Shown in pieces: positions 33,478 to 46,541 of a stretch of DNA of 64,000 bases. The DNA comes from Charina bottae (lineage: Eukaryota > Chordata > Lepidosauria > Squamata > Charinaidae). The position numbers and the translations under genes were made by a program. The notes beneath the pieces are model-generated. The model did no database searches. It saw only the letters and a program-made list of their open reading frames with translations, and was not told the DNA's origin. Position 1 is the first letter of the stretch. Each line of letters begins with the position of its first letter. The stretch spans positions 55,328,501-55,392,500 of the forward strand of contig JALMGJ010000006.1 of the NCBI GenBank assembly GCA_023362775.1, in the 5' to 3' direction.

Positions 33478-35352
33478 GGACAGATTAGTCTCTGTTTGCT
33501 ATGGAATTTGGTGTAGCAGCTCCATTCCACACTGGGAAGGACTCATTAGATTGGTCAGCCATGAGAGACTAATAAGAGCCTACAGTCTTTTTCCTTGCAC
33601 ACAGATCCACTGCTGCTCTTTAGTTTACTAATGTACTCAAGGAGATGAAGCAGCACAGGAGATCTCTAGAGCACTGCTGCATACCCTCTTGACTATGAGC
33701 TCATGTGGTGATTCAGGTACCAAAAAAAAAGAAATATTTTGCTTCCCTGATTGCCATCCAGTAGCTTTCTTAAAGAGACCAGGATCGTATGAAAAGCTGC
33801 TGTGAAGAATTTTCACAACATTTAGCAGGGGGGGGAAACCACTCAGATTCAAAAGGAGTTGGGCTCCAGCTGGATAGTATTCATGAAGAGGACTATTTCT
33901 GTCTCCTCTAAAGGAGGCTGTGATCAAGAAGCCTTGGTTCAATCTGACAGTTCTAGACAATGTTAGACCTGTCTCCAACTGGAGGAATCAGATTATTTGG
34001 ACCCTTAGCAGTCAGGGGTCAGGCCAGGACATACAATGGAGACTTACTGATGACATTTGAAGAGACCAGTATCAGGGGAGTGCAGCCATCCTGACCCTCC
34101 TTGATCTTTTGGTAGCTTTTGATACAATTGACCATGGCATTCTTCTGGATCATCTCTGAGGAATTGGAGTGTGTGTGGGGGGGTACTTTTTACAGTGTTT
34201 TTCCTTCCTGAATGGGTGGTTCCAGTCTGTGGTATTGAAAGAGAAATGATCCAGAAATTTCAACTTTGAGGTATGCCTCAGGGATCCCTTCTCTCTCCAC
34301 CTCTTTTCATTATCTACATGAAACCACAGGAAGCAATTATTTGTTGGCACAGGGTCCAGTATCATTGATATGCTGATGATGCCCACTACACATCTTAGCC
34401 TCAGGCCATGTAATTGATGCAGTGGAAATGCTGATCCAGTGTCTAGAGGCTGTCATGGTTTGGAATGGATAGAACCAACTCAGACTGAATCCCTCAAAAC
34501 TCTGGGTTTATAAACTTACTGGGTTTATGAACCTAATGATTTCATCTTTATCTCTGAATGGGATTGTCTTCTCCTGGTCAGAGATGGTCCATATTTTTCA
34601 AATTCTCCTAGACTCAGATCTCCAGTTTGAACAGTAGGTGGCAGCTGTGGCTAAGAAGGCTTTTGTACAGTTACATCTGGTGTGCCAATTGCAACCATTC
34701 TTGGATGTGAGACCCTACTCATGGTCATTCACACCCAAGTTACCTCCCACTTGGATTACTGAAATGCTCTACATGGGGCTACCCTTGAAGTACATCCAGA
34801 ATCTGGTGCAGAATGCAGTGGCCCAGGCAGTAATGGGTATGCCCTGATATACTCAAGTGACCCCTTTGCTTCAGGAACTGCACTGGTTGCCAGTGGGCAT
34901 CTGGATGCAATTCAAGTTGGTGGTTGTCGTTTTTAAGGCCCTACATGGCTCTGGTCTGGTTTACCTCCTCTGGCATTCATCCAACCAGATCTCATCGGGT
35001 CAACTACTGCCTGATCCTGTCCCTCTAGTGTTGACATCTAATGGGGCATCAGACGTGGGCTTTTTGAATTGCTGACCCAGTTTTCTGGAACTCCCTCCCA
35101 GTGGCGTTTTGGTCTGCTTTGTTCCTTTTCTGCTTCAAGAAGTTTGTAAAATGTTTCTTTTCCAACAGGCACAGGAGCAAGGTGCTTTATAATATGGAAG
35201 TAGAATATGTGGTGCACATGGCTTATTTATAAAGATTTTGCTCTTCTACGCATTTGTGGTTTGGGGTATTGCCATCTAGAGCATCCTGGAAAGGGTAGCA
35301 TATTAGTATAATAAGCAAATAAACAAATAAACAAATAAATAAATAAATAAAT

Positions 35353-36921
35353 TCTGTTTGATTGGTAAATAAATAATATTTCTTAAGATGGATGGAAAGA
35401 GTTACCCGTAGAAAAGTGAAATGTTTTTGACAACTACTGTTGTGGGGTTTTTACTGCAGCTAAAAAATAGTTTAACATATGAAAACACTTAAAAGAGCTC
35501 AAACATCCAAATCAAACCAAACCACTTAAAAAATGGGCTTTGCATCATGGCTTGTCTTTCAAGAAATATCTATTAATCATCATCATTATCATTTTAAAAA
35601 AGCCTGTCATATACTGTCAGTCAACAGCAGAAGAAAGGATTAATGACCAGCTCTAAGTTAGGAAAATACCTTTTACATGATTTCAGATTGATAGCTCAGC
35701 TAACAGTTATGCCCTCCTGAGACTCCATGAACAGATCTGTGAAACTTGGAAGTTTTATTCAAAAGCCCAGAAATGTGTTCTTGGCTTCTGAAACAGTGAT
35801 TGCAGAAATTTTGTTGTGGGAGCACAGTCTTATGAATCATACATTGATTTTCTGTTAATGATGTTAATGTATCATTTTGTATGCAGGACACAATAGCACC
35901 TGGGAGTTATAATGGCCAGGTACATGTTAACTCAAGGCAATATAATTTTGACTTCCATGGGAAGTAGGTGTGGTTCCAGACTAAGGGGTTAAATTGCAGT
36001 AGCTCTGCAATTTTACAGGGGATCAGAATGATGGATTATCCTATGAATTTGTTTTTTTTTCTTCTGTTTCTGTTACTTGGTTTTGGGGGGGAGGTGTTAA
36101 TACTTGTAGGAGTTGTCCACATAAAAGTATCATTTGTTACTGAAAGATAAGAACTAGATGAAAGAATTAGATGAAAACTTCCTGTTTTCATCTAAATCTT
36201 GTAACCTATTTATAGTTTAGTAAGTTTATACAATGACAGCTTTCAATGCTTCAAACTGAGTGGCAAAGGTCTAATTACATTTGCACAGCAAACTCTGATT
36301 GCTAAAAGAAAGCAAGAAGGAAAACTTCCTTTTTCAGGATGTAAACTCAATGCTTACAATGAACGATAATGCAGCTCACAAAATGTCAACCTGTTTAGAG
36401 TGGACCTTTGTGAATCCACCCACCACCCCATGCAATTTTTTTTCCTTCTATTTAACGATGACATATCTTTTTTTTAAAAGTATTAGTTCTGTGAATTGGC
36501 TGTATCATTTGATAGCAGTGAAACTGCATTAATGTGCTTAAAAACCCTTGCCAAGGAGTACAATACCAGGTGTCACTCGGAAGTCAGTGTTTGCTCCTTG
36601 CCTCTCTAGAAGTCATTCCACCAAGCTAAGTCTGAAAGAGTGAGAGAAACGATAGATTATCCAGAGGTAGAACAACCATCCATGTTGGTCCTCCCATAAG
36701 CCGCTAATGCAGTGCCTCTCTCACCTTTCGATCCCTGTTGTATCATGGTAACAGATAACATAGCAATCTGTTGCTTTAAACTGTAATTCAGCTTGACTTA
36801 CAGAAAACAGATATATAGGGTCAATTAGCTAATAAGTCCATGCCCCTCTTTATTTATTTCTTGGATGTCTACCTCTCCTTTCTTCCAGAACTTCAAAGCA
36901 GCAGACATAGTGCATCTCTCC
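35353..36921. other. Unannotated DNA
   Basis: Nothing recognised. Confidence 0.45.
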
Positions 36922-36929
36922 ATTTAACC

Positions 36930-37200
36930 CAGAGCTTTCCAAACTGTGTGTCGCGACACAAAAGTGTGTCGCCACACACAGTCTGGTGTGTCGCCACACA
37001 ACCCGGAAGCGCTGATCATCATCAGCGCTTCTGGGTTTTCCCGCGGCGACACACCAACGGCGGCGCACAAAAACTCGAAAGCAGCAGCAGCGCTTCCACG
37101 TTTTTGCGCGCTGCTGCAATGGCGGCACTTCCGGGTTTTCCCGCGGCGACACACTAACGGCGGTTGGTGTGTCGCCACAGGAAAACTTTGGAAAGCCCTG
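36930..37200. mobile_element. CpG-rich hAT MITE with 8-bp TSD
   Basis: A 271-bp element with inverted termini CAGAGCTTTCCAAA and TTTGGAAAGCCCTG, flanked by the perfect 8-bp TSD atttaacc (36922-36929 and 37201-37208). The inside has repeated gtgtgtcgccacac motifs and a hairpin (aagcgctgat/atcagcgctt near 37005-37030). It is far richer in CpG than its surroundings, so it is probably young. It encodes no transposase. Confidence 0.94.
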
Positions 37201-37417
37201 ATTTAACCTCTTAACACCCTATGAGGAAGCAAAGACTGAGATATTGTGACCAACCCACTAGTGAGATTTATAGTTCAGTGGAAATTTGAACATGGTCTCC
37301 CTATATCTAGTATGATACTGTCATGGGAAAATAAAGGTTTTGTTGAAATGGGGTAATTATTATCTGCTTGTCAGATCAAACTTAAATGATTATGTGGCCC
37401 ACGGTAAGCTGCAGTCA

Positions 37418-37510
37418 TTGTTGATTGATTTGATTGATTATGTGCCATCAAGTCGTTTTCAACTCCTAGTTACCATATGTAGAAATGGATAGACAAAGGC
37501 AGAGAATGCT
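37418..37510 (-). mobile_element. RTE-like LINE tail
   Basis: Complement of the non-BovB RTE ending (acttgatggcacataatc) with ATTG tail units at 37418-37438. Only the terminal approximately 90 bp is recognisable. Confidence 0.6.
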
Positions 37511-38640
37511 TCCATTTGAAGATGCTGAACTTTTTGCCCCCTGCAGGACATTCCTCAAAACATAAGGTAGGATGCTTTGGCCACTCAGAGCAATGAGAAG
37601 AAATAAGGAAATGGGGGAAGAAAGAGAATGTAAATGATTTCTTATTCCTTCTTGAACTTATCTTATTGGTGTAATGAAACAAAAAATCAACATGTTTTTA
37701 TGAATCAAGAACAGAAGCCTTCAAGCTCATGTCAGAAAAAAATATGAAAAAGAAATATTTTGGCCACTCTGTGGAATGCTTTGAAAATCTAAGCTTTTTA
37801 CATCAAAACAGCAGTCTTGAGACTTCTTAAAGACTAAACAATTTATTATTAATAAGCATTTTGGATCATGATCATGGAGTAATGTCCTTTCATCTAACTG
37901 TGAACTATGAAAGCTTATGTGATAATCAGTTCATTAATCTGAAGTTGCCACAAAACTCTTGGTTGTTTCAAAATATTTCAAACAGTTGTTCAACTATGGA
38001 TTTTCTGGGCTTAAATATCATATAGTCAATTATTGCTCAGGTATACTTACCACCATTATTCTGTAATTTGCTACAGTTCCCTGACTATGCAGGGAGAACC
38101 TTAAAATTTAAGCATCTGACAAACCAGGTTTAGGAGATCACCTCACAGAAGTGGCATGCAGAGAAGTCCTCAATCCTGAGACCTAGCATGGGGTTCCTTG
38201 TGTTCCTAAAAAGGGTTACTACACTTTGTGGGGTCAAGGAGTAATGTCTGCAGATGCAAATATTAATATACCAAAAACACTTTCAAAATTAACAGAAGAA
38301 AATATTGTATAATTTCTAACTACATTATCTTATTCCTAGGGTCACTTAAAGGGTAGGGTCTTTATATATACAACTAGGCCAAATTCTGACTCTTTCCTTC
38401 TTGATGACTGCCTTTTTCTTACTAGGAAATTAAACTCCTTCCCTTCCTAAATTCTACTACAGCATCAGAGGCTGTTTTGACACAGCATTCCTCAGGCTGG
38501 GGAATATATTCTATTAACAAGGTGCAGAACAGCTGCTATTGATTTATGGTGAAGACCAGTGAAATAATTGGTACTAAGCAGAGAGATTGGTTGGAGGTAT
38601 TCTTAAATAAGAACAAAATAACATACTCTTTTAATAATTT
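37511..38640. other. Unannotated DNA
   Basis: Nothing recognised. Confidence 0.45.
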
Positions 38641-38798
38641 TCACTTGGATGTATTCTGGAGCTATTTTGCATACATGATACTTGGATTATATTTAGAGTC
38701 AACACCATTATTTTATGACAATAAAGTTATTATTCTATTCTATTCTATTCTATTCTATTCTATTCTATTCTATTCTATTCTATTCTATTCTATTCTAT
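38641..38798 (+). mobile_element. CR1-like 3' tail with (ATTCT)n array
   Basis: The sequence attttatgacaataaagtta leads straight into about 13 ATTCT units (38731-38798). In snakes, CR1-group tails are known to seed this pentamer. The LINE part is short, so the assignment is tentative; the array is certain. Confidence 0.6.
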
Positions 38799-41700
38799 GA
38801 GTGACAGGATAACTGGATATACAAATCTTAGCTAATGGAAATTGCAACTGTCTTCCAAAAGATTCATGTTATTATTTCTCAGTCATCGGTTTTGTAGCTG
38901 ACAGACAGAAGAATAAGAATAAAGAAGAATGTTTTGCAATTCTTAGCTGTTGCTTTCTCATTCCTAAATTCAGTAGTTATAGTAGGCTTTCAACTACCAC
39001 ACATTCTTCCAATACATTTAAATAAAAAACTGTTTGCATGAGTCTGGAATGAGTTGGAAAACAATGCTGTCTGTTCATTGGATAAAAAAATTGATTGTAG
39101 CATAAACAAACTCAAGACACCTCCAGAAATAGTGATATTTTAAGGAAGAAAAGAGATTCTGGTATTGGAATTGGGTGGGGGAGGGAAATGTTGAATGCAT
39201 TAGATGTTCATTTATAATTCATCCTTCCCCTAGCTGGTAGCCTCCAGATGTGTTGGAATTAAACTTTGGTAATTCCAGTATCAGATTTAAGACAGTTGAA
39301 ATTGAGCACTTTTAGAGGACACTAAGCTGAAAAAGGCTACTATCCCTTGGATAGCAATATCCAAGATGACTATTCCTTAGTTTTTGAAAGATACCGTCCT
39401 GATGTTTCTTTACCCTGTTCCATTTCCTATTCAGTTGGTCAGATCTGAAGTTTAACAGAATGTGTAGTGTTGCCATTAATCCACTTTTCACTGAGATTCT
39501 ACACCTTCACTGAAAAACAATGATTTCATACGTAGCCTCATTGAGCTGTTGTCCAGGTCTCTACTCTGTACTACCACACAATATCATCTGAAAACCAATG
39601 CTGTATTTCAATTAGCTTACTAGCTTGTGTTTCCTGTTTAGGAAAAGCCCACATACACACACATACACACACACACACATACACACACAACAACAGCAAC
39701 ATATCGACAAATACATGAACTATTTATCAGGAGGAGATTCTTGATGAGTTTTGCTTCTCTTTTTATGAAAAAATGAATGGGCCATTCATTAGTTCACAGA
39801 ATGCTGGAAACTCTAGTGGGTAATAAACTCAGCAAATGGCAAATTTGAAGCAAAGAGGCTGAACATTGACTAACTGTTATTCTTGGTTCTCAGCTATTGG
39901 CTATCTTGGGCTGGGCAATGAAAGACTGAAGGTACTGATTGCAAGTGGACAGTACACATTTCTTCGATTTAGATGAAGAGAATAATATAGGAGCAGATTG
40001 GCTGGAAATGACTGGCAAATGAACGTCTTTGATGATATGACAGTACTCACTATGACTTCAGGGAGGTTGGGAACTGTGTTTGTCACATTGTAACTTCTAG
40101 GATAATAGCATGCAATTCTTGGAATTGATTTTCTTGGCCTACGGCTGGAAAATTTATCCCTCTGATTAGAGACATCTACAACACAGTGGGGTCCCACAAC
40201 AATAAAGAGAGACTTAGCAATGACCGTGGAGTCCCTGGCTACCAGATCCCTTTTGAGTCAGAAAACCAAAGCATATTTCAAAGTTTTTGCCCTTATCTCC
40301 CTCTAGATGTATGACCAGATATTCATCCTCCCTTGAATTATATTGTCATAATGGAAGGCATATTGTGAATATTATGAATTGAAGAGCGGAAGAGTGGAAG
40401 AGAAATAGAGAGGTACAAAACAGAAGATAGGTATAGCTTGTACATTCGGTCAATCCAATATATTGGATCTGCTTAAGATATAACCAGAGCAATACATTTA
40501 AATGTATCGGATCTGCTTAAGATATAACCAAAGCAAAAAGGCCTAAAGTGACACTCTTTGCTCAGACAACCAACTGACCTGCCAACAGCACTCCATCAGC
40601 AACTTCTACCTCACTTTTTAATGGTTCTTCTGGCTGCCACTGATAAGCCAGTATAAGTAAGCCATGTGTCCTAGTTTCCATGGTACCATAAAAGCAGAGC
40701 AAAGTAGAAACTCTGTCTTTTGCTTTAAACCAATAGCTCTTTTATCACTTCACTTTAAGTGATATAAAACCAACTGATGCTGAACTGAGGATACACATCA
40801 AAAGAAGCTGAAAGGCAGAGTTTTCTGGAGGTCACACAGTGTATTACTTAGCAACTGTTAATGTGAAATTAGAGAACAACTAGCTGCACATGGAGAAAAT
40901 ATAATACAATGCACCTATTTTTTCCTCATGCTTTGCAGCAAGGGAAACCTTGCTTTAATGTATGCTTTAATGGGAACTTTCTACTAAGCTTAACATAGAG
41001 AGGATTCGCTAACATGAAGTCAGGACTGAACTGTATAGAGCTCTGTGGCCCTGCTTTAACCAGGTTTAGCTAGTGTCTACTAGAAATATTTAATTGTCCT
41101 ATCTATGTGGTCGCTAGGTCAAAAATGACTTGATCACATATAATCAAGCAAGCAAGCAATATTTCCTATACTGGGCTGATATTTTTCCCCTCTTGTTAAG
41201 TAGAATCAATAGGTCAGAATAAGAGGAACTTGATCTGTTTGCTATGTACAAGGTAAGTCTCATGAACGACACCCCCCACAACCCCCCCACAAAATCTGCA
41301 TGTGTCTAATGTTTCATTACATTTTCAGTAAATACCACCTTTCTTTGGATGACAAAAGGGAAGAGTTAATTATGATGTACAGCTGTATGTCTAGACATTA
41401 TAAAAGATTGTTCAAGTGAGTTCCGCTTGATGAACAATTAATACAAGAAACTCCACATGTGGCACGAAGTTGCCTGTATTAAAAAAATTAAAATAAGAAA
41501 TGGAATAAGTGTGAAGTTGGTATACTCTTCCCTTGAAGAACCTAAGGGCAATCAAGCATTCAGGCAAGGAGTACAAGACAGATTTATGTGAAAGTTCCTA
41601 GATGTCCAAATATGGTCTTAAGGGCTAAATTTCTTTAGGACATCACAGTTAATATTTCTAAGGTTGAACTGGATTTTAGGTTCCTTATCTTCAGTTTAAG

Positions 41701-43369
41701 CCGTGTATGAATGCCTGAATTAATAGCCTAAGCTTTGTAGTTTTTAATCTTTTATCTTTCTATTTCTTGTAGCTGTGTCAGTAAATGAGAGTCCGTACAT
41801 GCACAAACATAGATACACAAAACCATATGGATATCTTACTGTTGTATAAACAATGTAATAATCAATCTATTTTCCTGGAGTGAGTCACAGCTTGTACAAT
41901 GTGTTATAAAATTTGATGACTCCAGTCATAAACACCAAAGAACATTTCTGACACTAAAAAAGCAAGTTTGTTCTTTTTTATGATCCAAAATAATCAGTGA
42001 AAAATAGTTTGCCAAACTGTTTGTGTGTTAACTGGTAACAAATCTGAGTGGATTTGAATGGGGGTGGGAAATAAGAAATGAATGATTTCCAGAATAAAAT
42101 ACATAGTCAAATTCGACAGTAATCAGCACAAAAAACAGAGTATTAAATATATAAAATAGTATTCCACAAGTGACATTAAAATCAAAAGACTGGATATGAA
42201 TATGCCTTTAAAACTGGAAAAAAACAGCAAAGCACCAGATCAGCCCCCTTGGAGAAGATTTTTTCACCCCATCTGAGAAAACATTCTCTTTTGTGGACAC
42301 CGCCCCCCCAAAAAGTCCTCCAGAATGACCCAAGAGTCCTTGCAAGTATATATAGGAAGATATTTTGTTTTAGATGTTGTGATCCCATATAATATAGGTC
42401 CTTAAAGTTCAGTACCAACATTTTGAACTGGACTTAATTATGAGTCAGTGAATTAGCTTATATAGTGGGAGGGAGAGACCAGTGGCTTTTTAGATTTTGT
42501 TGAACTATGATACCCAGAAACGCCAAACAGAATAGTAAACGGTGAAGAATGCTGAAAGTTGTAGTTCAGCAACATCTGGTAGCCACAGGAACTTCATCAC
42601 TTTGTATATATTAGTGTAAATAATCACTTCCAAAATGATATCTACTCTTGGCGTCAGATATACTGAGACAAAGCATTGAGCCCCTACAATTTTAGCATCC
42701 AAACATTCCCAAAGAGTGCTTTAAATTTCCAGATCCACAAGATAGCAGGATTCATTAAGATTATTTTGTGTTCTTTTTGTCTAATCTAGGACTGGTTCCT
42801 GCTATCACTCTCTTTTCTTCTTCTTTTTTTTTTTTTGCTGGCATGAAATACTCTAGTACAACAGGTCAGCAGGCTGGCTTTGCAAAGAGTATTAGCACAG
42901 TGTAAGGGAGGCATTGTATGTATAATCAGACTTCTGATTCCTTTATGATTTATGGTAGTTTGTGTAAAGAGAAATATAACCTTATCTTTTTAGATGATGA
43001 AAAGTACTGTTAAAATTGAATGTGGTGAAGCATAAAATGTAAACTAAATGCATCATTTTTGTTCTCTGTCCATCCTCTTTCCCAGCTTGCCCACTGCCAC
43101 ACAGACACTAAATGAACATGCAAGCTGTTCAAGGTGGGAGTGAATAGGGATTTGCTGCCAGAGTTGATGACAGGTTGTTTATTGACTGCTGGTGCCAACC
43201 CAGCCTGTCCTTCATACTTGTTTACTGACTAGCAGATTTCAAATCTAGGAAACCATATGATTCTAATTACAAGCTTTTTTCCAAATGAATTGAAAACATG
43301 AGAAATAGTAACTCCAACTTGCTGGATAATTTGTCTGACAATTAATAATGACAGTTTAAGAGTAGACAA
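38799..43369. other. Unannotated DNA with minor repeats
   Basis: A CA/ACAC patch lies at 39650-39690. An imperfect direct repeat of 29 bp (ggatctgcttaagatataac core) is at 40464-40492 and 40508-40536. A scrap of RTE-like tail (gacttgatcacatataatc, then AAGC units) is at 41095-41160. No gene recognised. Confidence 0.45.
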
Positions 43370-44409
43370 CTCAATTAATATCCAGAATATCCTGCATCTT
43401 CCCCATGCAACTCCTGGATGGACACCAGAATAATGATACAAAACAAGAAAAGATAAAAGTGGTCTTAGTTAACCTAACTGAACAATGTTGCAATATCTGA
43501 CTTGGGTAGACAGAGGAGTAGCATAATGTTTGGGAAGTCTGTGTCAAGATTAATAGCATTCTCCTGACTTCTATCAAGAATTGATCTTGATGTGGACCAA
43601 GGCAGGCTAGAGTACTTGTCAAATTCTTACAAGATGTCAGCCCTAGCTACTTATTGATAACTTGAAACAGAGAGGTCTAAATAAGAGGTTGCAAGCTTTG
43701 ATGAGATATGAATCTGCTGGGTTTTGCTAACTCAGTCTGGGAATGGCACAGGTAAAAGCCAGAAAATTCTGAAGGATTAGAAAAAAATCAGTAGACTAAA
43801 CACAGAGTTTGCAATATCTGTCAAGGAAGCAAAAGATGGCTTATTGGAAGTATCCACTGGAAAAAATGGAATATGGGTACTTGTTTAAGATTCAGGTAAC
43901 TTCAGACTCTGGTTCTCCTTGAATGATAGTTGGAGGCAGTGGAGGTCTGGGCTGATGGTGAGGGTTTGCAAGGGATATCAGGACCCAGCAAAGACCAATG
44001 GAACATGAAGTGGATTTTTAGGGATGGATGGAATGACATGTGGAAGGTTACAAGTTGATGTCACATTCAGTAGAGACTGGTCCAACTTTTTAGAAGGTTG
44101 CTAGGAAACCAAGTAGCATGTTGATACCTACAGTGAATCACCTATTGACAGGAACAACCTAGGCTCCCAATGGTAGTTTGCAAAGCATTTGTATCTATCC
44201 TTGGTTTGCTGGAGCTATTTTAACAGGATCTGATACGAAGCCTGCAATTCTAACAGGAAGTGGTCTGTTGCTCGGACTTATGACATTGGGCAATGGAGGG
44301 AAAGAAGCAGGATGGTATCTGAAGTTGATGAAGTATGGTGTCAGCTGGATACTCATATGTTGTAAATTCTTATAAACAAATTCTTTCAGATTAAGAACTC
44401 TACCCAGTT

Positions 44410-44513
44410 GTCTTGTCTTGTCTTGTCTTGTCTTGTCTTGTCTTGTCTTGTCTTGTCTTGTCTTGTCTTGTCTTGTCTTGTCTTGTCTTGTCTTGTCTTG
44501 TCTTGTCTTGTCT
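44410..44513. repeat. (CTTGT)n pentanucleotide array
   Basis: About 21 near-perfect units. On the SINE strand this is (ACAAG)n directly after the A-rich end of the SINE. Confidence 0.95.
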
Positions 44514-44736
44514 TTTTTGGTACCTTTGAGTCAATGTTGACTCCTGGCAAATGCCTGGACATGTCCCTGCAGTTTTCTTGGCAAGATTTCAGAAGTGGTT
44601 TGCCATTGCCTGCTTCCTAGGGCTGAGAGAGAGTGACTGGCCCAAGGTCACCCAGCTAGCTTTGTTCCTAAGGCAGGACTAGAATTCATGGTCACCCAGT
44701 TTCTAGCCTGATGCCTTAATCACTACACCAAACTGG
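44410..44736 (-). mobile_element. CORE-SINE with pentanucleotide tail, inside Gypsy
   Basis: The head agccagtttggtgtag lies at 44736 downward. The CORE body and the BovB-leader-like block (44574-44610 complement) follow, and the end is gagtcaacattgactc. The pentamer array follows as its 3' tail. Imperfect 10-bp flanking repeats (ctacccagtt 44400-44409, ctaccccatt 44737-44746) bracket both SINE and array. They fall exactly between the Gypsy integrase segments LEQ...and DNWVEFL. Confidence 0.82.
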
Positions 44737-45023
44737 CTACCCCATTATACTGTTGTACTATTGTTCTAGGGTATCATGGGTTCATCTGACTGAGGGTAGT
44801 AGGCTGACAACAGATGTATCTTGACACTCAGACTTTTGAACAAAGCCCACCTTTGGACAAAGTAATGAACTGGGTGCCACAATCAAAAATTAGATGTTTG
44901 GATAGTCCACGAAGCTGGAACACATTGTGTAGGAATAGATGAGCTGTCTTCAGCTGTTGGTCAGCCTGAATAAGGAATGAAATGCATCCTGATTGAGAAG
45001 GTGTCAACAATTCCCAGGGTTGT

Positions 45024-46541
45024 GGACTTCCAGGGAAGAAATGGCAAACTGAAGACAGCTCCACTAAAAGCAGAGCTGACAACAGAGGTGGAATGAAGAG
45101 CCATTGATTAGACTGGCACTTTGAACCTCTCCAGACAAGGAGAAGGCTTGAGATCACCCAACAGTGCTCCAGGCGGTTGCTCCTCATGAGGAGACTGAAA
45201 GACAGCATTCTCCAGCAGGTTTAGAGCTCCAGGAGATGAGGGAAAGCCATGTTCACTCAAACTGTGGTCAGCACCTTTATGGACATTGGGTTCGCATACT
45301 TCCTTTTCTAATCACTTTCATAAATTGTTTGTTAACTGCTTTTCAGCTATTATGAACCTTTGGATTGACAACTTTTACAGCACCAGGTGAGTTTCCTTCA
45401 ATCCTTAGTGAAAGAAGTTTTAAACATAAGTTTAAGGACTTAAAAAATATTGGGGGGGGGGGAATAAACAGCAAAAGTGTGATTAGAACGTTGATTTTGG
45501 AAAGTTACAAATGGACTAAGAGTCCAGATGGATTTGAAATAAGATTTTGAAATTAATTATAAGAATCCTTCCCATGGGAAAATGCTTTTGTTTTTAATTC
45601 TTTTTTTTAAAAAAAAGCATTATAGGATAGGACTTTGAAGGTTGGACACTAGAGGGAACCAGAAGGAACTAAATATTGCAATTAAAGGAGAAGAACACTT
45701 AAATTTGACTTATTTAATAAGTCCATAATACAGAATGGAGCAAAATACCTTAACAATGGACCCAGAAGTTAATTTTAAGAATGCCTGCCTTTATAGATAG
45801 ACTGTGTTTAAAAAATGTTATGGAAGAGGAACAAGTTTTACCAGACAAGACTGAGACTGATCTGAACATGGATTTAAAAATGACAGGCTACAAGAATGAT
45901 ATGGAAAAAGATGCTACTCTGGATATACAAATGAAACTGGCTGATGTTATAATAATTAAAAGTGATATACAAATAACAAACCAAAAGAGTGACCTGGATA
46001 ACCTTCCTATATTGAATTTACAAAAGAGACTTGTTAAAGCTTTGAAGAATTTTGTGAGAAGGGACAAAGAAAAAATGAAAAGAAATCAAGTTCTAGGCAA
46101 TATTTGAAGGAATTAAAGATCAAGATAGTTAAAAGTAAAAGGAAGGAATAGAAAGTTGTTTATTTGATCAAGGTTAAAATATATATGTTGTTATCTCTAG
46201 TATCCCTTAATGGACTTTTGCTGTTCAGGACTGAATGACAAAGCTTTAAGGATTTGTTTATAGGATAAGAGATGAAATATGGGAAGAAGAGTTCATTTGT
46301 TGTATTTTAAGAGAAGGTGATAAGTTACTAAAATTATTAATACTTGTGAGGAAGGGGGAAGTCATTTCTATATATATTTCTTTTCTTTTTCTTTACTATG
46401 TTCTTTTTCCCTTTCTTTTCTATTTTTCTTTCTATTTTTTCTTTTCTGCACTTCCTATTTTTTCTTTTTCTTTTCTTTTTTTAGTTTGTATTAGTTTTTA
46501 TCTTCTTAATTGTAATGTTTAATAAAATTGCTATTAAAAAA
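45024..46541 (+). mobile_element. 1.5-kb non-autonomous L1-like element with 18-bp TSD
   Basis: The perfect 18-bp repeat aacaattcccagggttgt flanks it (45006-45023 and 46542-46559). It starts ggacttccagggaagaaatg, continues to a short ORF region, then a long pyrimidine-rich 3' UTR with aataaa (46521) and a poly(A). It lacks any reverse transcriptase. The architecture resembles an L1 with ORF2 deleted (HAL1-like). The 3' UTR resembles those at 50389-50452 and 62285-62560. Confidence 0.8.
45781..46107 (+). pseudogene. Short charged ORF in the L1-like element
   Basis: 108 residues, rich in Lys, Asp and Glu (MEEEQVLPDKTETDLN near the start, KALKNFVRRDKEKMKR near the end). A helical or coiled-coil character is plausible. 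It sits where a shortened ORF1 would be in an ORF2-deleted L1, but I see no definite ORF1 RNA-binding motif. It could also be chance. Confidence 0.3.

Larger units (their letters stand above)
32985..35352 (+). mobile_element. Long decayed L2 LINE
   Basis: Runs through parts of the endonuclease region (about 33000-33260: gggagattttgagctgcctt, then tgcaatctttgtttggga), the reverse transcriptase (about 34085-34390: LLDLLVAFDTIDHGILLDHL in one frame, a PQGS-type region, then IRYADDAH) and the C-terminus (about 34630-35090: LHWLPV, FKALHGS). The 3' end has AAAC/AAAT repeats at 35315-35352. Many frameshifts and stops make it a fossil. It is interrupted by the 203-bp insertion at 33275-33477. Confidence 0.85.

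Noticed and set aside
36840..37206. Overlapping ORFs on both strands
   Set aside because: They arise from the GC-rich hAT MITE, which is non-coding.
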